Shown one piece after another: positions 8,724 through 17,362 of a stretch of 64,000 bases of DNA (the first letter of the stretch is position 1; each line of letters starts with the position of its first letter). A program made the translations under genes and the position numbers. The DNA is from Dehalococcoidia bacterium. GTDB taxonomy: Bacteria; Chloroflexota; Dehalococcoidia; SpSt-223. Below the pieces are notes generated by a model, which was given only the letters and a program-made list of their open reading frames with translations, was not told the origin of the DNA and ran no database searches. The DNA is taken from NCBI GenBank assembly GCA_026003895.1, contig BPIC01000002.1:1-64000 (forward strand), read 5' to 3'.

Positions 8724-8955
8724 AAACGAATTGTATCGTGAGCGGTTGCCAAGGTGAGTTCGACCTGCCGCACCGTTCGACGGGACGGTCGGCGGTCAGC
8801 CAGCGTGTGGGCACACGCGTGTCTGCTGGGAGGGAGCCGGCCGCCAGATTCCGGCGAAGGCGGAGGGGTGCAGCGCTGTGCGGCGACCGACGCCGACGGA
8901 ATGGCCCGTTGGGTACCGAAACTGGCGAGCGGTCGAGGCCGTCTCGGCGAGCGCG

Positions 8956-9102
8956 TTAGCGGAGAGCGATGCGGCCGGCGAGTAAAGCGGCGGCCACTGT
9001 CCCCCACGTTGCTGGGTCTTCACGTTGGAGCGCGAGGCCGATCGCTGCGGCGCACGCCACCGCGAATGAAGCGAGGCCAACCTCGAACCAGGCGACGCGC
9101 AT
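8956..9102 (-). CDS. Possible 48-residue membrane protein
   Basis: A short frame starting MRVAWFEVGLASFAVACAAA with a GGGAG ribosome site about nine bases before the ATG at 9102. It has one clear membrane helix (LASFAVACAAAIGLAL), a short polar turn and a second weaker one (TVAAALLAGRIAL). Nothing else identifies it. It lies alone between mutS2 and panD. In GC-rich DNA such Ala-rich frames can be chance, so support is modest. Confidence 0.35.
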   Translation of the reverse strand: MRVAWFEVGLASFAVACAAAIGLALQREDPATWGTVAAALLAGRIALR

Positions 9103-9440
9103 GGTGACCACTCCCACGCGCCAAATCGGCGCAAGCGGCGTCATGCTACGAGCGGGCGTCGCCGATCGCTAGCACATAAGTGGCCGATACAAACGTCTTA
9201 TATTGCGTATTCGTATTCAGATTGCTGGAACGATAGGTGGGGGTTCATGGCGCGCTGCCGAGCAACGGGAGGAGGTTGTGCGGTATAGTTTGGGCCGACT
9301 TGGATCGCCATGGCGACCGAGATCGTTCGAGAGAACGCCGTCCGCTGCTCCGCCTCTGGACCGAATCCGGCCGGAAGGCAGCCGCCTTATCTCGCGATCC
9401 GCCTCGTCGGGCGCGTCCGGTACTCGGCGTGGAGGATCAC
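9103..9440. other. Intergenic leader ahead of panD, no gene seen
   Basis: The first half is locally AT-rich (around 9180-9230) and contains the short direct repeat CGTATTCGTATTC. A TATAGT at 9284-9289 is the best -10 candidate for panD and would give a leader of about 145 bases; no convincing -35 is present. Frames across it are short and show no protein-like composition. Confidence 0.4.
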
Positions 9441-9803
9441 ATGTTCCGGCAGATGTTCCGGGGAAAGATTCACCGGGCGACGGTCACGAAGGCCGATGTC
9501 GATTACATGGGCAGTATCACCATCGACGAAGCGCTGCTCGATGCGGCGGATATTGCTCCCTACGAACGGGTGCAGGTTGTTGACATTGACAACGGCGCAC
9601 GGTTGGAGACGTATACCATCCCCGCGCCCGCTGGTTCCGGCGAGGTGCAGATCAACGGTGCGGCGGCGCGGCTCGTGAATGTCGGCGACCGCGTTATCAT
9701 CATCGCCTACAGCCTCGTTCCAGAGGCCGAGGTCCGCAAGGTCCGGCCGCGCGTCGTCCACGTGGACGCGCAAAACCGGCTTCTCGAACCGCTCCCGGTC
9801 TAA
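9441..9803 (+). CDS. panD: Aspartate 1-decarboxylase proenzyme
   Basis: A 120-residue PanD that decarboxylates L-aspartate to beta-alanine for pantothenate. The proenzyme self-cleaves between Gly24 and Ser25 (DYMGSITID), turning Ser25 into the pyruvoyl cofactor. [12 protein letters not shown] at the N-terminus with Lys9, NGARLETY with the substrate-binding Arg/Tyr region, [12 protein letters not shown] and the C-terminal VHVDAQNR all fit the family. The ATG at 9441 follows GGAGGATCAC and gives exactly the normal N-terminus; longer upstream frame is not protein-like. With coaX and coaBC nearby on the other strand, the region covers three CoA-pathway steps, though panB and panC are absent. Confidence 0.96.
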   Translation: MFRQMFRGKIHRATVTKADVDYMGSITIDEALLDAADIAPYERVQVVDIDNGARLETYTIPAPAGSGEVQINGAAARLVNVGDRVIIIAYSLVPEAEVRKVRPRVVHVDAQNRLLEPLPV

Positions 9804-9871
9804 TCTCGCTCGCGGCGCCAGCCGGTCGGCGGCTTGTGTACCATGTCGCCACACTTGACCCGGAGCAAACC

Positions 9872-10462
9872 ATGACCGAACTGCTCCTTTTGCGTATTGG
9901 CGTGCCACGCGGGACAACCGCCGAAACCGTGTGGGACGAACTGCGCCGCCAGCCCGCCCTCCAACGCGTCGTTGGCGCCCGGCTCTACCAGCCGACCCGG
10001 GGCTTCTTCGAGCCGACCGAATGGATTTTTTGCGGCGACCTTGACGCGCCCCTCGCACCGTTTGCGCTGCCAAGCGACAGGCTGCCGATCCGCAAGCTCG
10101 ACCTCTACCCGTTTCGCGGCGAAATTAACCCCTATGGCGTTGACCTCCTTGGGTCCAGCATGCCGATGCAACTGGTGACCATCACCGTGGTCGAACCAAT
10201 GATCGAACGGTTCGAGGCGTGGTACGCCGAGCATGCCGACGTGCTCTGCCGTGCACCGGGCGCAACAGGGGCACGGCGGTACTGGCAGGAAGGCGTTCCG
10301 CGTCGCTATGCCAGCCTTTACTACTATGAGAGCGAGGACGGCGTCGAGCGTTACTTCGCAAGCGAGACCCGCGCCCGGGCTGCCGAGTCTCGGCTCGTCT
10401 TTGACCCTTGGCTCGTCGACCAGCATCACGCGTACTACCGGGATGTCACGCCGGCGCGTTGA
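9872..10462 (+). CDS. Hypothetical protein, possibly two alpha-beta barrel repeats
   Basis: A 196-residue soluble protein starting at an ATG with CGGAGC ahead. It seems to consist of two similar halves, each beginning with a beta strand (TELLLLRIGVP; MQLVTITVVEP) and carrying aromatic clusters (GARLYQPTRG; GARRYWQEG), which would suit a dimeric ferredoxin-like or EthD-like alpha-beta barrel. A Tyr-rich stretch SLYYYESEDGVERYF follows. No catalytic motif is recognised. It follows panD by 68 bases on the same strand and might be transcribed with it. Alternative views, such as a monooxygenase-like stress protein, rest on fold guess only. Confidence 0.6.
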   Translation: MTELLLLRIGVPRGTTAETVWDELRRQPALQRVVGARLYQPTRGFFEPTEWIFCGDLDAPLAPFALPSDRLPIRKLDLYPFRGEINPYGVDLLGSSMPMQLVTITVVEPMIERFEAWYAEHADVLCRAPGATGARRYWQEGVPRRYASLYYYESEDGVERYFASETRARAAESRLVFDPWLVDQHHAYYRDVTPAR

Positions 10463-10465
10463 CGA

Positions 10466-11392
10466 TCAGCGCCCCGTCCACCCTTGGTACAGCAGGGTGA
10501 AATAGGTGTAACGCAGCGCCTGCACGGGCGTCTGCAACAGTGACGTCAACGGAATGAGGATGAGGATGCCGGCGAAAATCAACCCGAAAGGGGGCACTCC
10601 GCCCGACGAGAGCCCGATCGGAATGAGAAAGAGCGCCGCCGTCGGAATTGCGGCCAACGCGCTGATGATCCCGCTGAGAATGGCGAAAAGGATCGTGATC
10701 ACCACGACAGCGCCCAGATGGCCGGTGATCAGGCGCCACGCCGTGCGCAGCGCCTCGCCTGCCCCGTTCTCGGCAATGATGACGTCGATGCTTGCCAGAG
10801 TGATCAACGACTGAAGCAGCGCTGAAACGGCGATCACGAGCACGACGAGGGCAACTATCGCCACGATCAGATACAAGACCAGCGACACGAGACCAACGAT
10901 GAGGGCGCCGGCATTCGGGTCGCGACTTCCGGCGGTCGCGATGACGAACGCCACAAACGGCGCGGCGATGAAGGCCACGAGGAGGCCAACCCCGACGGGA
11001 ACGATCAGGTTCAAAAGTTGAATGAGCAGCAGCGGCCCGTAGTGTCGGCGGGACGCGCTGAAGCCTTCACTCACCGCTGGGTCCTCATCGGCCGCGCCGC
11101 GCCACGCCGTCCAAACGAGACCGCCTCTCGCGAGCGGCGCAACAAAGAACGAAGCGACGGCCCAGAGACCGAGAATGAGCAGAAATGGCACCAATGCCGC
11201 GACGAATGACCGGACGAGAGCCGCTTCGTCGACGGGAACTCGTGGCTCGAAGTTGAAATTGACGCCCGGCGTCCCTCCGCTACCAAAGGAGAGCGGCGGC
11301 TCGACCAGCGCAACGACGATCGCGAAGATCCAAAGAGCCCGGGTGCGCCGGATGATGGCGATCGCCCGCGCGACGAGGCCGGTGTAATCCAT
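10466..11392 (-). CDS. Multi-pass membrane protein, unknown
   Basis: A 308-residue integral membrane protein with a GGAGGAGC ribosome site before the ATG at 11392. Hydrophobic spans occur at about 18-35, 62-90, 118-150, 160-195 and 225-285, giving five or six helices. The N-terminus has an amphipathic start (LVARAIAIIRRTRALW), followed by a soluble extracytoplasmic loop with GTPGVNFNFEP. The helical pattern with a GEALRTAWRLI motif before a long membrane hairpin resembles the membrane domain found fused to glycerophosphodiester phosphodiesterases and in DUF-type YciC proteins, but this is only a resemblance. It is convergent with the gene at 9872, four bases apart. Confidence 0.65.
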   Translation of the reverse strand: MDYTGLVARAIAIIRRTRALWIFAIVVALVEPPLSFGSGGTPGVNFNFEPRVPVDEAALVRSFVAALVPFLLILGLWAVASFFVAPLARGGLVWTAWRGAADEDPAVSEGFSASRRHYGPLLLIQLLNLIVPVGVGLLVAFIAAPFVAFVIATAGSRDPNAGALIVGLVSLVLYLIVAIVALVVLVIAVSALLQSLITLASIDVIIAENGAGEALRTAWRLITGHLGAVVVITILFAILSGIISALAAIPTAALFLIPIGLSSGGVPPFGLIFAGILILIPLTSLLQTPVQALRYTYFTLLYQGWTGR

Positions 11393-11490
11393 CGTGCTCC
11401 TCCGCTAGCCGATTGTGCCACACGGGGGCGAGACGGTGTAGCGTCGCCTCCGCTTGTGCCTCGCTCCTAGGGTGCTGGATAATCGCCGGG

Positions 11491-12132
11491 ATGATCTCGC
11501 GAACCGTACCGGGGCGGGAATCGGTTGCCACAACGACCCTCGAGCGGGTAATTCGCGAGCGGCGGTCGGTCCGGCGCTTCCTCCCCGACCCAATCGATGA
11601 GGCCGATCTGCTCGAATTGCTCGAGGCGGCGCGCTGGGCCCCGTCGCCGCATAATAGCCAGCCGTGGCGCTTCGCCATCGTCCGTCCTGGGCAGACGCGC
11701 TGTCGCCTCGCCGAGGCAATGGCGGCACGCTGGCTCGCCGATCTTGCGGCGCACGGGGAAGTCAGCGAGAGCCTTCTGAAGAAAGTCGAGACGCGCCGCC
11801 GCCGCCTGATGGAGGCGCCAGCAGCGATCGTCGTCAGCCTCACGGGCGACCGGCTGGACGCCTATCCCGACGCCGAACGCCGGCATGCCGAATGGCTGAC
11901 GGCCGAGCAGAGTTTGGGTGCGGCGGTGCAAAACCTGCTGCTCGCGGCACGCGCCCGTGGTATCGGCACGTGCTGGATCTGTGCCCCGGCCTTCTGCCCG
12001 GACACGATCCGCGAAGCGCTTGAGCTGCCGGACGGCTGGGCCCCCCGTGCTCTGGTCCTTGCCGGATATCCCGCTGCTCCACCTGCCGAACCGACGCGAA
12101 CTCCGCTCACCGATCTGGTCGTTTTCCGATGA
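11491..12132 (+). CDS. Nitroreductase-family protein, similar to the FbiB C-terminal domain
   Basis: A 213-residue FMN-type nitroreductase fold protein. RERRSVRRFLPDPI at the N-terminus, WAPSPHNSQPWRF for flavin binding, and the segment DAYPDAERRHAEW followed by AVQNLLLAARARGIG and a WICAPAFCPD loop match the nitroreductase domain fused to CofE in FbiB of F420 biosynthesis better than classical NfsB enzymes. FbiB-C reduces dehydro-F420; whether this stand-alone copy does is not shown. A GATAAT box ends seven bases before the ATG at 11491, and no ribosome site is seen, so the message may be nearly leaderless. The stop overlaps the next start (ATGA), coupling it to a metallo-hydrolase. Confidence 0.85.
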   Translation: MISRTVPGRESVATTTLERVIRERRSVRRFLPDPIDEADLLELLEAARWAPSPHNSQPWRFAIVRPGQTRCRLAEAMAARWLADLAAHGEVSESLLKKVETRRRRLMEAPAAIVVSLTGDRLDAYPDAERRHAEWLTAEQSLGAAVQNLLLAARARGIGTCWICAPAFCPDTIREALELPDGWAPRALVLAGYPAAPPAEPTRTPLTDLVVFR

Positions 12133-12977
12133 CACCACGGCTGCGTGTCGGGAGCGTCACCGTCCACTTGCTGTCGGCAGGTTGGTATCTGACGGATGGC
12201 GGTGTCACCTTTGGGATCGTGCCGCGAGCGCTCTGGGAACGCGAGGAACGGCCCGATGAATCAAACCGAATTCGCTTCGGCCTGCGCTGCCTGTTGGTTG
12301 AGGCGAATGGATTGCGCATCCTGATCGACACTGGCTACGGCGACAAGGTGTCGCCACGGACGCGCCAAACCCTCGATCTGCACGATACCCCAGGACTGGT
12401 CGACAGTCTGGCAGCGGCCGGATTTGAGCCGGCGGACGTCGATTTGGTGATCGACACCCATTTGCATGCCGATCACTGCGGGGGCAACACGACCGAGCGC
12501 GGCGGGCGGATCGTTCCCGCATTTCCGCGCGCTCGCTATCTCATGCAGCGCGGCGAGTACGAGGTGGCCTGCCGGCCCAACGAGCGCACCCGAGCGACCT
12601 ACCTCGCCGAAAACTACCGTCCGCTGGAGGATGCCGCCGTGGTCGACTTCGTAACGGGAGACGCCGACGTGACCCCGGCGGTGCGGCTGGAGCTCGCGCC
12701 GGGCCACACCGCAGATCACTGCATCGTCCGGATTCATGACGGTGGCGAGACGGCGATCTTCCTCGCGGATCTCGCCCAGCGGCCGGTTCAGCTCGAACGG
12801 CTCGCTTGGGTTGCCGCGTACGACGTCCTCCCGCTCGTCTCGATCGAGACGAAGCGACGTGTCGTCTCGGAAGCAGCCGCGCAGGGGCACCTGCTCGTGT
12901 TTCAGCACAGCGACGCCGTGGGCCGGCTTGTTCGCACGGAACAGGGCGTCCGGTTCGAGCCGCTGCCGCTCGATTGA
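12129..12977 (+). CDS. MBL-fold metallo-hydrolase
   Basis: A 282-residue metallo-beta-lactamase-fold enzyme. HLHADH at 111-116, preceded by DLVIDT, is the dinuclear metal motif; a later GHTADH and FLADL supply further ligands, and a C-terminal FQHSD completes the set. The residues NRIRFGLRCLLVEANGLRILIDTG fit the quorum-quenching/N-acyl homoserine lactonase-like and alkyl-esterase branch rather than RNase Z or glyoxalase II. Expected reaction is hydrolysis of an ester, lactone or similar bond in the cytoplasm; the substrate is unknown. Translation is coupled by a four-base overlap to the nitroreductase, hinting at a shared detoxification or cofactor pathway. Confidence 0.85.
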   Translation: MTPRLRVGSVTVHLLSAGWYLTDGGVTFGIVPRALWEREERPDESNRIRFGLRCLLVEANGLRILIDTGYGDKVSPRTRQTLDLHDTPGLVDSLAAAGFEPADVDLVIDTHLHADHCGGNTTERGGRIVPAFPRARYLMQRGEYEVACRPNERTRATYLAENYRPLEDAAVVDFVTGDADVTPAVRLELAPGHTADHCIVRIHDGGETAIFLADLAQRPVQLERLAWVAAYDVLPLVSIETKRRVVSEAAAQGHLLVFQHSDAVGRLVRTEQGVRFEPLPLD

Positions 12978-12988
12978 CGCCGGCGTCG

Positions 12989-13960
12989 CTAACGCGGCCG
13001 TTCGCCGGTGGGCGCCGGTGGTGGGGGGGCGGGCGTCGGAGTGACCGTTGCGAACAGTGCTGGACCGGGCGTGCCGGCCGGACGCGTTGGCGCAGCGCCC
13101 CATTCGACTTCAACGGTCTCGCCGCGGCGACCGAGCGTCGGCCGCGGCTGGCCGTTGTACACCACTTCGGTCGCGCCCGCATTGGTCGTCCGCAGCCGGA
13201 CGGTCTGTGCCGACCAGTAGCGGCTTTGGCCGGCTTCGAGGGTGCCAGAAAACACGACGGCGTTGTCGATCGTTACGGTGAGCGAAAGGCGCTCGGAGGC
13301 GCGGACGACGAGGTTGACGGGCGGCGTCGGGGTGGGACTGGGCGTCGGCGGTTGGGCGTCCAGCACGACCGGCGCCGATCGCGGACTCGGCGCTTCTAGA
13401 ACGGATGGACTCGGTGGCGGGGAGATCGCCTGAAGCGCCGCTTGGAGCGCCAGCCAGCCGACGCAGGAGAAGAGAATGACACAGGCGGCGACCGCGCCCC
13501 AGAGGAGAAAGTTCGGCGCGGTCGACGTGGGCATCGACGGGAAGCCGCGCGGTGCGCGCTCCGGCAGGGTGGGCAAGAGCCCGAGCAGTTCGTCCGGATC
13601 GAGCCCGAGGTAGCTGGCGTAGGTGCGCACGAAGGCGCGGGTATAGGCGCGGCCGGGCAAAGATCGGAGATCGCCGGCTTCGAGAGCCGTCAGGTGCTCG
13701 ACACGGATTTGGGTTGCCAAGGCAGCAGCGGCGAGCGAGAGGTGACGATACTCGCGTGCTTCGTGCAATCGGGCGGCGAGTTCGGCGAGCGCGATCTGCC
13801 GTCGTCGGGCGTGGGCCTGCGGATTGGCAGGGCGCCGCCCGCCGAGGCCGAGCGCGACCAGCCAAGGCCGAATTGAGGCGTCGATCGTCGCCACAATCGA
13901 AGGCCGGCGGCGGGTGCGCCGTCGAGCGCGAGCCGGCGGCGGGAAGGAAGTGGTCGTCAC
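12989..13960 (-). CDS. RodZ-like protein: helix-turn-helix, one membrane helix, C-terminal DUF4115-like domain
   Basis: The 323-residue product has a basic N-terminal tail, an HTH_25 domain from about 58 to 128 (LSLAAAALATQIRVEHLTALEAGD with GRAYTRAFVRTYA), a single membrane helix near 150-175, a Pro/Ser/Thr linker and a beta-rich outer domain (LSLTVTIDNAVVFSGTLEAGQ) like DUF4115, then a Pro-rich end. This order is that of RodZ, which ties the MreB cytoskeleton to the wall-synthesis machinery; no mreB lies nearby. The first 50 residues are unusually Arg-rich. The GTG at 13960 is taken as start. The gene is divergent from the Gld-like ABC operon, with about 210 bases between the two starts. 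Confidence 0.8.
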   Translation of the reverse strand: MTTTSFPPPARARRRTRRRPSIVATIDASIRPWLVALGLGGRRPANPQAHARRRQIALAELAARLHEAREYRHLSLAAAALATQIRVEHLTALEAGDLRSLPGRAYTRAFVRTYASYLGLDPDELLGLLPTLPERAPRGFPSMPTSTAPNFLLWGAVAACVILFSCVGWLALQAALQAISPPPSPSVLEAPSPRSAPVVLDAQPPTPSPTPTPPVNLVVRASERLSLTVTIDNAVVFSGTLEAGQSRYWSAQTVRLRTTNAGATEVVYNGQPRPTLGRRGETVEVEWGAAPTRPAGTPGPALFATVTPTPAPPPPAPTGERPR

Positions 13961-14086
13961 AGGTCCAGTGATCGCCGGGCTGGGTGCCGGCCGACGGGAG
14001 GCTATCGGAAGCCGACTCGCTCGTCAACCATTCCTCCGTCCTCCCCAGCGCGTGTCTAAGAGTTTCGTAAGCGTGGCGCAGTTCGC

Positions 14087-14116
14087 TTGATTTCGGCGCA
14101 GAAGCGTCCCTAGGAT
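14087..14116 (+). promoter_or_regulatory. Possible promoter of the Gld-like ABC operon
   Basis: TTGATT at 14087 and TAGGAT at 14111 are separated by 18 bases and point toward the ABC ATPase start at 14173, which would give a leader of about 50 bases. The boxes match sigma-70 type consensus at four of six positions each. Judged by eye only. Confidence 0.3.
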
Positions 14117-14172
14117 TCGACGGTTTCTGCCGCGGGTTCTCGCGTAAGCCAGTTTCGGCGCTCGGATGCTCC

Positions 14173-15129
14173 ATGATCGACGTCCAGAATTTGACAAAGT
14201 ATTACGCCGACCACATTGCCATCGAAAATCTCACGTTCCATGTCGCCAAAGGTGAGATCCTCGGGTTTCTTGGCCCGAACGGCGCCGGCAAGAGCACGAC
14301 AATGCGCATCTTGACGGGCTTCATTCCGCCAAGTGCAGGGACGGCGGCGATCGACGGATTTGACGTCATGAAGAACTCGCTTGAGGCTCGCCGCCGGGTG
14401 GGCTATTTGCCTGAAACCACACCACTCTACACCGACCTCACCGTCCGCTCCTATCTGCGCTATATGGCGACGTTGCGTGGCGTGCCCCGCAAAAATCTGA
14501 AGAGTCGCGTCGACGATGTAATGACCAAATGCCGGGTCGAGGATGTCGCAAACACGATCATCGGCAAGCTGTCGAAAGGCTATCGCCAACGCGTCGGGTT
14601 GGCGCAAGCGCTCGTTCACGATCCGCCTGTCCTGATCTTGGACGAGCCTACGGCCGGGCTCGACCCGCGCCAGAACAATGAAACCCGCCGCCTCATTCGG
14701 TCGCTCGCCGGCGACCACACCATCATCCTGAGCAGCCATATCCTTCCCGAAGTAAGCCAGACCTGCCAACGCGTCGTAATCATCAACGAAGGACGGTTGG
14801 TCGCTGAGGACACGCCCGAAGGGTTGACAAACCGGCTGCGCTCTTCCGATCGGCTGCTGGTCCACGTGCGCGGGCCGGTGGACGAGGTGGCGGGCTTGCT
14901 CGGGGCGATGCCGAACGTCCTCGCGGTCATTCCGGATCAGGCCGAGGCAGGACGGTTTCTTGTCGATACCGCGCCGGATAGCGACCCGCGCGAGGAGATC
15001 GCCGCGGAGATCGTCCGCCGGGGCTGGGGGTTGCGCGAGCTCCGGCCAGTTGGGATGAGCCTTGAAGAAATCTTCCTGAAGTTGACGACCGAGGAAGCGC
15101 CTCTCGAGGCAGCGGAGGCGGCGGCATGA
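14173..15129 (+). CDS. ABC transporter ATP-binding protein, GldA-like
   Basis: A 318-residue ABC ATPase with Walker A GPNGAGKS at 34-41, a Q-loop region, signature LSKGYRQRVGLA (LSKGY in place of LSGGQ, as usual in this branch), Walker B LILDEPTAGLD and the switch histidine in LSSHILPEV. The C-terminal hundred residues form an accessory domain typical of ABC-2 exporters and gliding-type GldA. It energises the permease encoded next, whose start overlaps its stop by four bases. In Bacteroidota, GldA with GldF and GldG is linked to gliding, but the same set is widespread in non-gliders, so the cargo here is unknown. Confidence 0.92.
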   Translation: MIDVQNLTKYYADHIAIENLTFHVAKGEILGFLGPNGAGKSTTMRILTGFIPPSAGTAAIDGFDVMKNSLEARRRVGYLPETTPLYTDLTVRSYLRYMATLRGVPRKNLKSRVDDVMTKCRVEDVANTIIGKLSKGYRQRVGLAQALVHDPPVLILDEPTAGLDPRQNNETRRLIRSLAGDHTIILSSHILPEVSQTCQRVVIINEGRLVAEDTPEGLTNRLRSSDRLLVHVRGPVDEVAGLLGAMPNVLAVIPDQAEAGRFLVDTAPDSDPREEIAAEIVRRGWGLRELRPVGMSLEEIFLKLTTEEAPLEAAEAAA

Positions 15130-15833
15130 CCGTCTTCACTATCGCCGGGAAGGAACTGCGGTCGTATTTCACCTCGCCGCTTGCCTACGTGGTGACCGCA
15201 GGGTTCCTCGTTATCACCGGGATTTTCTTCGCGTTGTCGGTTGTGCTGACCAACCAAGCGAGCCTGCGCTTTGCCCTTGACAATTTCCGGGTCATCTTCC
15301 TGTTTATCACGCCCCTGATCACGATGCGGCTCTTGGCCGAAGAGCAGGCGACGGGCACCATCGAGCTGGTGCTGACCTCGCCGGTGCGTGACTGGGAAGT
15401 GGTGCTCGGCAAGTTTCTTGGGGCGCTCGGGCTGCTTTGCGTCATGCTGGCGCTGACGCTCTACTATCCGTTCTTGCTATTTGTCTACGGCAAGCCCGAT
15501 CCGGGCCCGATCATTAGCGGTTACCTTGGTTTGGTGCTGCTGGGCGCTGGATTCATCGCCATTGGTTTGCTCACCTCGGCCCTGACCAAGAACCAAATCG
15601 TCGCGGCGGTGCTTGCCTTCGCGATTCTGCTGGTCTTCTGGCTGGCCGCGCCGATCGGCGATGTGTTCCAAGGCACGCTGCGCGACATCTTGCGCTACGT
15701 GTCGGCGCTTGACCATTACAACGACTTTTCCCGCGGCGTGATCGACACCAAGGACATTGTCTACTACCTGTCGCTCGCCGCTGCCGCGCTCTTCGCGACC
15801 GTGCAGGTCGTCGGCGCTCGAAGGTGGATATGA
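15126..15833 (+). CDS. ABC-2 type permease, GldF-like
   Basis: A 235-residue membrane protein with six helices: near 20-40, 58-75, 100-125, 140-165, 170-190 and 213-232. The sequence TIAGKELRSYFTSPLAYV at the N-terminus and LLAEEQATGTIELVLTSPV after the second helix are hallmark segments of ABC-2/GldF permeases. It pairs with the upstream ATPase and the downstream GldG-like subunit. Its start overlaps the ATPase stop and its own TGA overlaps the next ATG, so the cluster is tightly coupled. Confidence 0.92.
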   Translation: MTVFTIAGKELRSYFTSPLAYVVTAGFLVITGIFFALSVVLTNQASLRFALDNFRVIFLFITPLITMRLLAEEQATGTIELVLTSPVRDWEVVLGKFLGALGLLCVMLALTLYYPFLLFVYGKPDPGPIISGYLGLVLLGAGFIAIGLLTSALTKNQIVAAVLAFAILLVFWLAAPIGDVFQGTLRDILRYVSALDHYNDFSRGVIDTKDIVYYLSLAAAALFATVQVVGARRWI

Positions 15834-17362
15834 CCTGGAACGACCGACTGGAACGCTTTACGCCCTTCGCTGGCGCGATCGGCGCCGGGTTGCTGCTCGT
15901 TGCTGGCGGATGGTGGCTGGTCACACGCGATTTCACGGGGCCGGTTCAGATTTTGCTGGCGGTTGGGGCCGCGCTCGCGGTGTTCTGGGCTACCGGTTCG
16001 CTTGGCACAATCCGGCGCGCCGCCACCGGCCGGACGACGCGCTACGGTGCAAACTCCCTGCTCGCTGTCGTCGCTTTTATCCTCATTCTTGGCCTCGCCA
16101 ACTTTCTCTCGACCCGCTACTCGACGCGCTGGGACCTGACCCGAACTGGGCAGTACACCCTCTCGCCTCAGACCATCCAGGTGCTGCAGCAACTGCGCGA
16201 GCCGGTCAAAATCACCGCCTTTTACACCGCAAGCGATCCGCGCCGCGGCGAAACCGAAGATCTCATGAAGGAGTACACCGTCCGGACGGACAAGCTCGCG
16301 ATCGAGTATGTCGATCCAGAGACCCAGCCAGCGCTCGTGCGCCAGCTGGGCGTGCGCACCGGCGGCACGCTCGTCTTCGAATCTGGTGGACGAAAGACCG
16401 AGATCACGAGTGTCACCGAGGCGAACGTCACCGGCGCTCTCCTCAAGGTGATGCGGGGCGATCAAAAGAAGGTCTATTTCACCAACGGCAACGGCGAGCT
16501 TGATCTTGCCTCGAGCGACCGTACTGGCCTCAGTCTCGCCAAACAGAGCCTCGAACGGCTGAACTATATCGTAGAGACACTCAATCCGTTGACGACGCCG
16601 GCGGTTCCTAGCGATGCCGCGGCAGTCGTCGTCGCTGGACCGCGGCGGCCTTTCGACGAAAGTGCCCGGCGGGCGCTCCAACAGTATCTCGACGGTGGCG
16701 GGAAAGTGTTCATCCTCGTCGACCCGCGCACCACTCACGGTCTGGACGCACTCCTTGAACCGTACGGGCTGCGCGTCGGCGACGGATTCATCATCGACCC
16801 GGCGTCGTCACTGCCGCAGGACATTGGGGCGCTGGTCATCCAGCGCTATCAGTTCAGCGCCATCACGCGCGATCTCGCGCCGACGGTCTTTCCGCTGGCA
16901 ACCGCTATCCTGCGTGTCGACAACCCGCCGCAAAATCTCTCAATCTTCCCGATTGCCGAAAGCAGCAATCAGAGTTGGTTGGAGTCGAACCCCGACCAAT
17001 TGCAGTTCAACGACGGTCAAGATCTGCGAGGTCCGCTTCCTGTTGCTCAGCAAGTGGAGCGGCTGCGCCAAGGCGAGACGACGCAGCGTGCCGATTTGAT
17101 GCGGCTGTTGGTGATCGGTGACTCGGACTTCGCCTCCAACCAGTTTTTCAACCTCTCCAGCAATGGAGACCTCTTCTTGAACGGCGTCAACTGGCTGGCG
17201 GAGGAAGAAGCGCTTATCTCGATCGCCCCGAAAACGCCGGACCAAGAGCAGCGGCTCCTACTGACACCGATGCAAACGAATCTCATTCTCTTTTCCAGCA
17301 TTCTTTTCCTGCCGCTCGCGGTGCTTGGTGCGGGAGCGGCGGTCTGGTGGCAACGGCGGTGA
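15830..17362 (+). CDS. GldG-family ABC transporter auxiliary protein
   Basis: A 510-residue protein with two membrane helices at the N-terminus (about 15-35 and 40-60), a third near 85-100, a large outer region and a C-terminal helix (LILFSSILFLPLAVLGAGAAVW) with a short basic tail. TRYSTRWDLTRTGQYTLSPQT, EPVKITAFYTASDPRR and VVVAGPRRPFDESARRAL are typical of the GldG/DUF4350 domain, which has a periplasmic-type binding fold. The ATG at 15830 overlaps the permease TGA; a GTG six bases earlier is also possible. It is taken to be the non-ATPase partner of the exporter, working at the outer face of the membrane. Confidence 0.88.
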   Translation: MTWNDRLERFTPFAGAIGAGLLLVAGGWWLVTRDFTGPVQILLAVGAALAVFWATGSLGTIRRAATGRTTRYGANSLLAVVAFILILGLANFLSTRYSTRWDLTRTGQYTLSPQTIQVLQQLREPVKITAFYTASDPRRGETEDLMKEYTVRTDKLAIEYVDPETQPALVRQLGVRTGGTLVFESGGRKTEITSVTEANVTGALLKVMRGDQKKVYFTNGNGELDLASSDRTGLSLAKQSLERLNYIVETLNPLTTPAVPSDAAAVVVAGPRRPFDESARRALQQYLDGGGKVFILVDPRTTHGLDALLEPYGLRVGDGFIIDPASSLPQDIGALVIQRYQFSAITRDLAPTVFPLATAILRVDNPPQNLSIFPIAESSNQSWLESNPDQLQFNDGQDLRGPLPVAQQVERLRQGETTQRADLMRLLVIGDSDFASNQFFNLSSNGDLFLNGVNWLAEEEALISIAPKTPDQEQRLLLTPMQTNLILFSSILFLPLAVLGAGAAVWWQRR